From: CALKHQ01 sp050329975 | GTDB lineage: Bacteria; Pseudomonadota; Alphaproteobacteria; CALKHQ01 | Direction: 5' to 3' | Length of the DNA stretch: 53,243 nt | Assembly (NCBI GenBank): GCA_050329975.1 | Contig: JBHJOG010000189.1 | Coordinates: forward strand, 1-53,243 | Part shown: positions 51,838-53,243 of the stretch, in pieces | Layout of the letters: every line of letters begins with the position of its first letter | Numbering within the stretch: the first letter of the stretch is position 1 | Made by a program: the position numbers and the translations under genes | Notes under the pieces: model-generated | What the model was told of the DNA's origin: nothing | The model's input: the letters and a program-made list of their open reading frames with translations, nothing else | The model's database searches: none

Positions 51838-53049
51838 ATGACCCAGATAAGCACCATCGCCGATCACGACGCCTTCGGCGCGCCGCCGGTTTCAGCCGGT
51901 TATAGAGTCGACATCACGCGCGGCAAACGGATCGGGCGCGTGTCGTCCGAATGGTTCTCGCGGCCGGACGACGAGCGCTATCTGTCGCTCAGCGCCCTCT
52001 ACGCCGCCGTTCGCGCACGCGCGGATCACGCCACCGCCCGCACCGTCGAGACCCGGACCCTTCGTGTCGAGGCCAGTCGCGATAGCGCCGAACGCCTGGC
52101 GTTGATCGTGCCCGGTCGCGACGAGCCCATCGCTCCGACGCACTGGTCATTCGGCCAGATGTGCAGCCTGGTCGGCGCGCCCGCCGGCTACAGGCGTCAG
52201 CTCCCTGCGCCCCTTGCCGGCATCAACCTGCAGCACGGCCTGCTTTCGCACCGGGCCGAGCTGGTGAAGACGCTGGAGGCGGACGACGGGCGGATAGAGC
52301 TGCGCGCCGTCACCGGCCCCGACTATGGCCGCATCTGGGACCATGAGCTGGTCGCCGCGGTCATGAAAATCGCCGGCGAGGGCATGGGCGATACGCGCTG
52401 GAAGGTGCCTGGCCTGCTCGATTGGTCGACCATGACGCATAACCCATTCGTCGAGGTGACAAAGGGCACGACCACGCTCTACGCCTCCGATCGCGATGTG
52501 TTCCTCTTTCTGGTCGACGACACCCATCCGATCGAAGCCGGCCGCCTCCGCAATGGCGACCCAGACCTCTATTTTCGCGGCTTCTATTGCTGGAACAGCG
52601 AGGTGGGCTCGAAAACCCTCGGCATGGCGTCCTTTTATCTCCGGGCCGTCTGCATGAATCGCAACATCTGGGGCGCTGAGGGCTTCGAGGAGATCTCGAT
52701 CCGCCATAGCAAGTTCGCCAGCCACCGGTTCGCGCATCAGGCGGCGCCGGCGCTGGAGCGCTTCGCCACGTCGTCGCCCGCGCCGTTCATGGCGGGGATC
52801 AGGGCCGCGCGCGAACAGATCGTCGCCCGCAAGGATGAGGATCGCGAGAGCTTTCTGCGCAAGCGCGGCTTCTCGCGCTCCGAGACCGGGAAGATCATCG
52901 CCACCGTGCTGGAGGAGGAAGGGCGCCCGCCGGAGTCGATCTTCGACTTCGTCCAGGGCATCCCGGCGCTCGCCCGCGCCAAGCCGCATCAGGATGCGCG
53001 GCTGGAGCTGGAGGGCAAGGCCGCCAAGCTCCTTTCCACCGTCCGGTGA
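51838..53049 (+). CDS. DUF932 domain-containing protein of mobile elements
   Basis: 403 residues. DUF932 segments: ALIVPGRDEPIAPTHWSFGQMC, AVTGPDYGRIWDHELVAAV, TMTHNPFVEVTKGTTTLYAS, DRDVFLFLVDDTHPIEAG, FRGFYCWNSEVGSKTLGM and the MNRNIWGAEGFEEISIRHSK block. The family has many members on plasmids, phages and integrative elements; its biochemical role is unknown, with a link to DNA maintenance suspected from its frequent ParB-like neighbour. ATG 51838 has GGAGA at the right distance. Followed by a hairpin and then the ParB-like gene. Confidence 0.9.
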   Translation: MTQISTIADHDAFGAPPVSAGYRVDITRGKRIGRVSSEWFSRPDDERYLSLSALYAAVRARADHATARTVETRTLRVEASRDSAERLALIVPGRDEPIAPTHWSFGQMCSLVGAPAGYRRQLPAPLAGINLQHGLLSHRAELVKTLEADDGRIELRAVTGPDYGRIWDHELVAAVMKIAGEGMGDTRWKVPGLLDWSTMTHNPFVEVTKGTTTLYASDRDVFLFLVDDTHPIEAGRLRNGDPDLYFRGFYCWNSEVGSKTLGMASFYLRAVCMNRNIWGAEGFEEISIRHSKFASHRFAHQAAPALERFATSSPAPFMAGIRAAREQIVARKDEDRESFLRKRGFSRSETGKIIATVLEEEGRPPESIFDFVQGIPALARAKPHQDARLELEGKAAKLLSTVR

Positions 53050-53056
53050 CATCGGA

Positions 53057-53086
53057 GGCGTGGAGCCGGATTCGCGACTCCACGCC
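53057..53086 (+). terminator. perfect 9-pair hairpin after the DUF932 gene
   Basis: GGCGTGGAG (53057-53065) and CTCCACGCC (53078-53086) around a 12-base loop, 8 bases after the DUF932 stop, followed by TTTACGCTT. Reads as a weak intrinsic terminator or processing hairpin; if it terminates, the ParB-like gene needs its own promoter in the next 60 bases. Confidence 0.45.
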
Positions 53087-53145
53087 TTTACGCTTCCGCG
53101 CGGCCCCAGCCTCCTAGCTAGAGGAAGAGGGCCGCGCCGGCTTCG

Positions 53146-53194
53146 TGACGGGTTGGAGGCCGAGAGAGAGGCTTTCGGCCGCCCGTCATGGAGA
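53146..53194 (+). promoter_or_regulatory. structured leader (copy B) before the ParB-like gene, with SD
   Basis: Outer stem TGACGGG (53146-53152) with CCCGTCA (53182-53188); inner stem GGCCGA (53158-53163) with TCGGCC (53175-53180), 11-base loop. SD GGAGA (53190-53194) follows after one base, then ATG 53201. Compared with copy A the outer stem and the loop motif GAGAGAGGCT are unchanged, while the inner stem differs but still pairs. About 35 bases further upstream, a TAGAGG-AGAGGGC stretch is also shared. Confidence 0.5.
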
Positions 53195-53200
53195 ATGACC

Positions 53201-53243
53201 ATGACCCGAGTTCAGAAGATCGTCCTGTCCTCATCGCGGGACA
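53201..53243 (+). CDS. ParB-like nuclease-domain protein, 5' end only
   Basis: Only 14 codons (MTRVQKIVLSSSRD) before the right edge. This beginning resembles that of ParB/RepB-like nuclease-domain proteins, which commonly follow DUF932 genes in alphaproteobacterial mobile elements; the call rests on this short stretch and on position. ATG 53201 has correct SD spacing to GGAGA; ATG 53195 in frame is too close to it. Confidence 0.5.
   Translation, partial: MTRVQKIVLSSSRD

Larger units (their letters stand above)
49699..53243. mobile_element. integrative element in radC, left part
   Basis: Starts at the radC break and runs off the right edge. In order: repeat-rich left end, tyrosine integrase, decayed TatD-type fragment on the opposite strand, leader plus DUF932 gene, leader plus ParB-like gene. 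DUF932 and ParB-like pairs are typical of plasmids and integrative conjugative elements of alphaproteobacteria. Base composition is visibly less GC-rich in the integrase than in flanking genes. Conjugation genes are not in view. Confidence 0.82.

Overview
The window is GC-rich chromosomal DNA from an alphaproteobacterium, probably of the Rhodospirillales sensu lato. This rests on gene content: a ctaC-ctaD-ctaB-coxF-ctaG-ctaE cluster followed by DUF983, SURF1, thrC, an M16 peptidase and a GNAT acetyltransferase, plus a class II DAHP synthase, a ligase-associated DEXH helicase, a PAS_5 protein and SfsA-Map-RadC. No rRNA, tRNA or CRISPR array was recognised. Start sites, small genes and RNA structures were judged by eye; no homology search was run.

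Layout. 1-6.3 kb: 3'-truncated Lhr-type helicase (-), trans-sulfuration PLP enzyme (+), HugZ-like protein and DsbD-like reductase (-), YqgE (+). 6.3-18.9 kb: one tightly packed minus-strand run of 13 genes, beginning with aa3-type cytochrome c oxidase structural and assembly genes (ctaC to surf1) and continuing through an M32 carboxypeptidase, an exported protein, threonine synthase, an M16 peptidase and an acetyltransferase; many junctions overlap by 4-20 bases. 19-24.4 kb: tldD (+), then a minus-strand group of upp, patatin-like lipoprotein, CigR/RcnB-like exported protein and a membrane coiled-coil protein. 24.4-25 kb: a 590-base gene-free stretch with phased repeats, a terminator-like hairpin and a palindrome ahead of aroF. 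25-36.4 kb: class II DAHP synthase, nicotinate phosphoribosyltransferase-like protein, two MocA-type oxidoreductases, NAD synthetase, a sugar isomerase, an exported helical-repeat protein and an EamA exporter. 36.4-49.1 kb: PhzF, a 1987-residue membrane-anchored coiled-coil protein with six tandem 51-residue repeats, SMP-30 lactonase, SnoaL-like protein, PAS_5 protein, a haloacetate-dehalogenase-like hydrolase, an exported protein, sfsA and map.

49.1-53.2 kb: radC is interrupted inside its JAB metal-binding motif, and an integrative element starts there. The element carries a tyrosine integrase next to clustered CGACCCC repeats, a decayed TatD-family (QatD-like) nuclease fragment with its catalytic Asp changed to Asn, a DUF932 gene and the start of a ParB-like gene. 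The DUF932 and ParB-like genes are each preceded by a copy of the same leader, which can fold into a two-stem structure whose outer stem ends next to the Shine-Dalgarno sequence. The element runs off the right edge. The most unusual items are this duplicated structured leader, the radC integration site with the decayed defence-type nuclease, and the giant coiled-coil protein.
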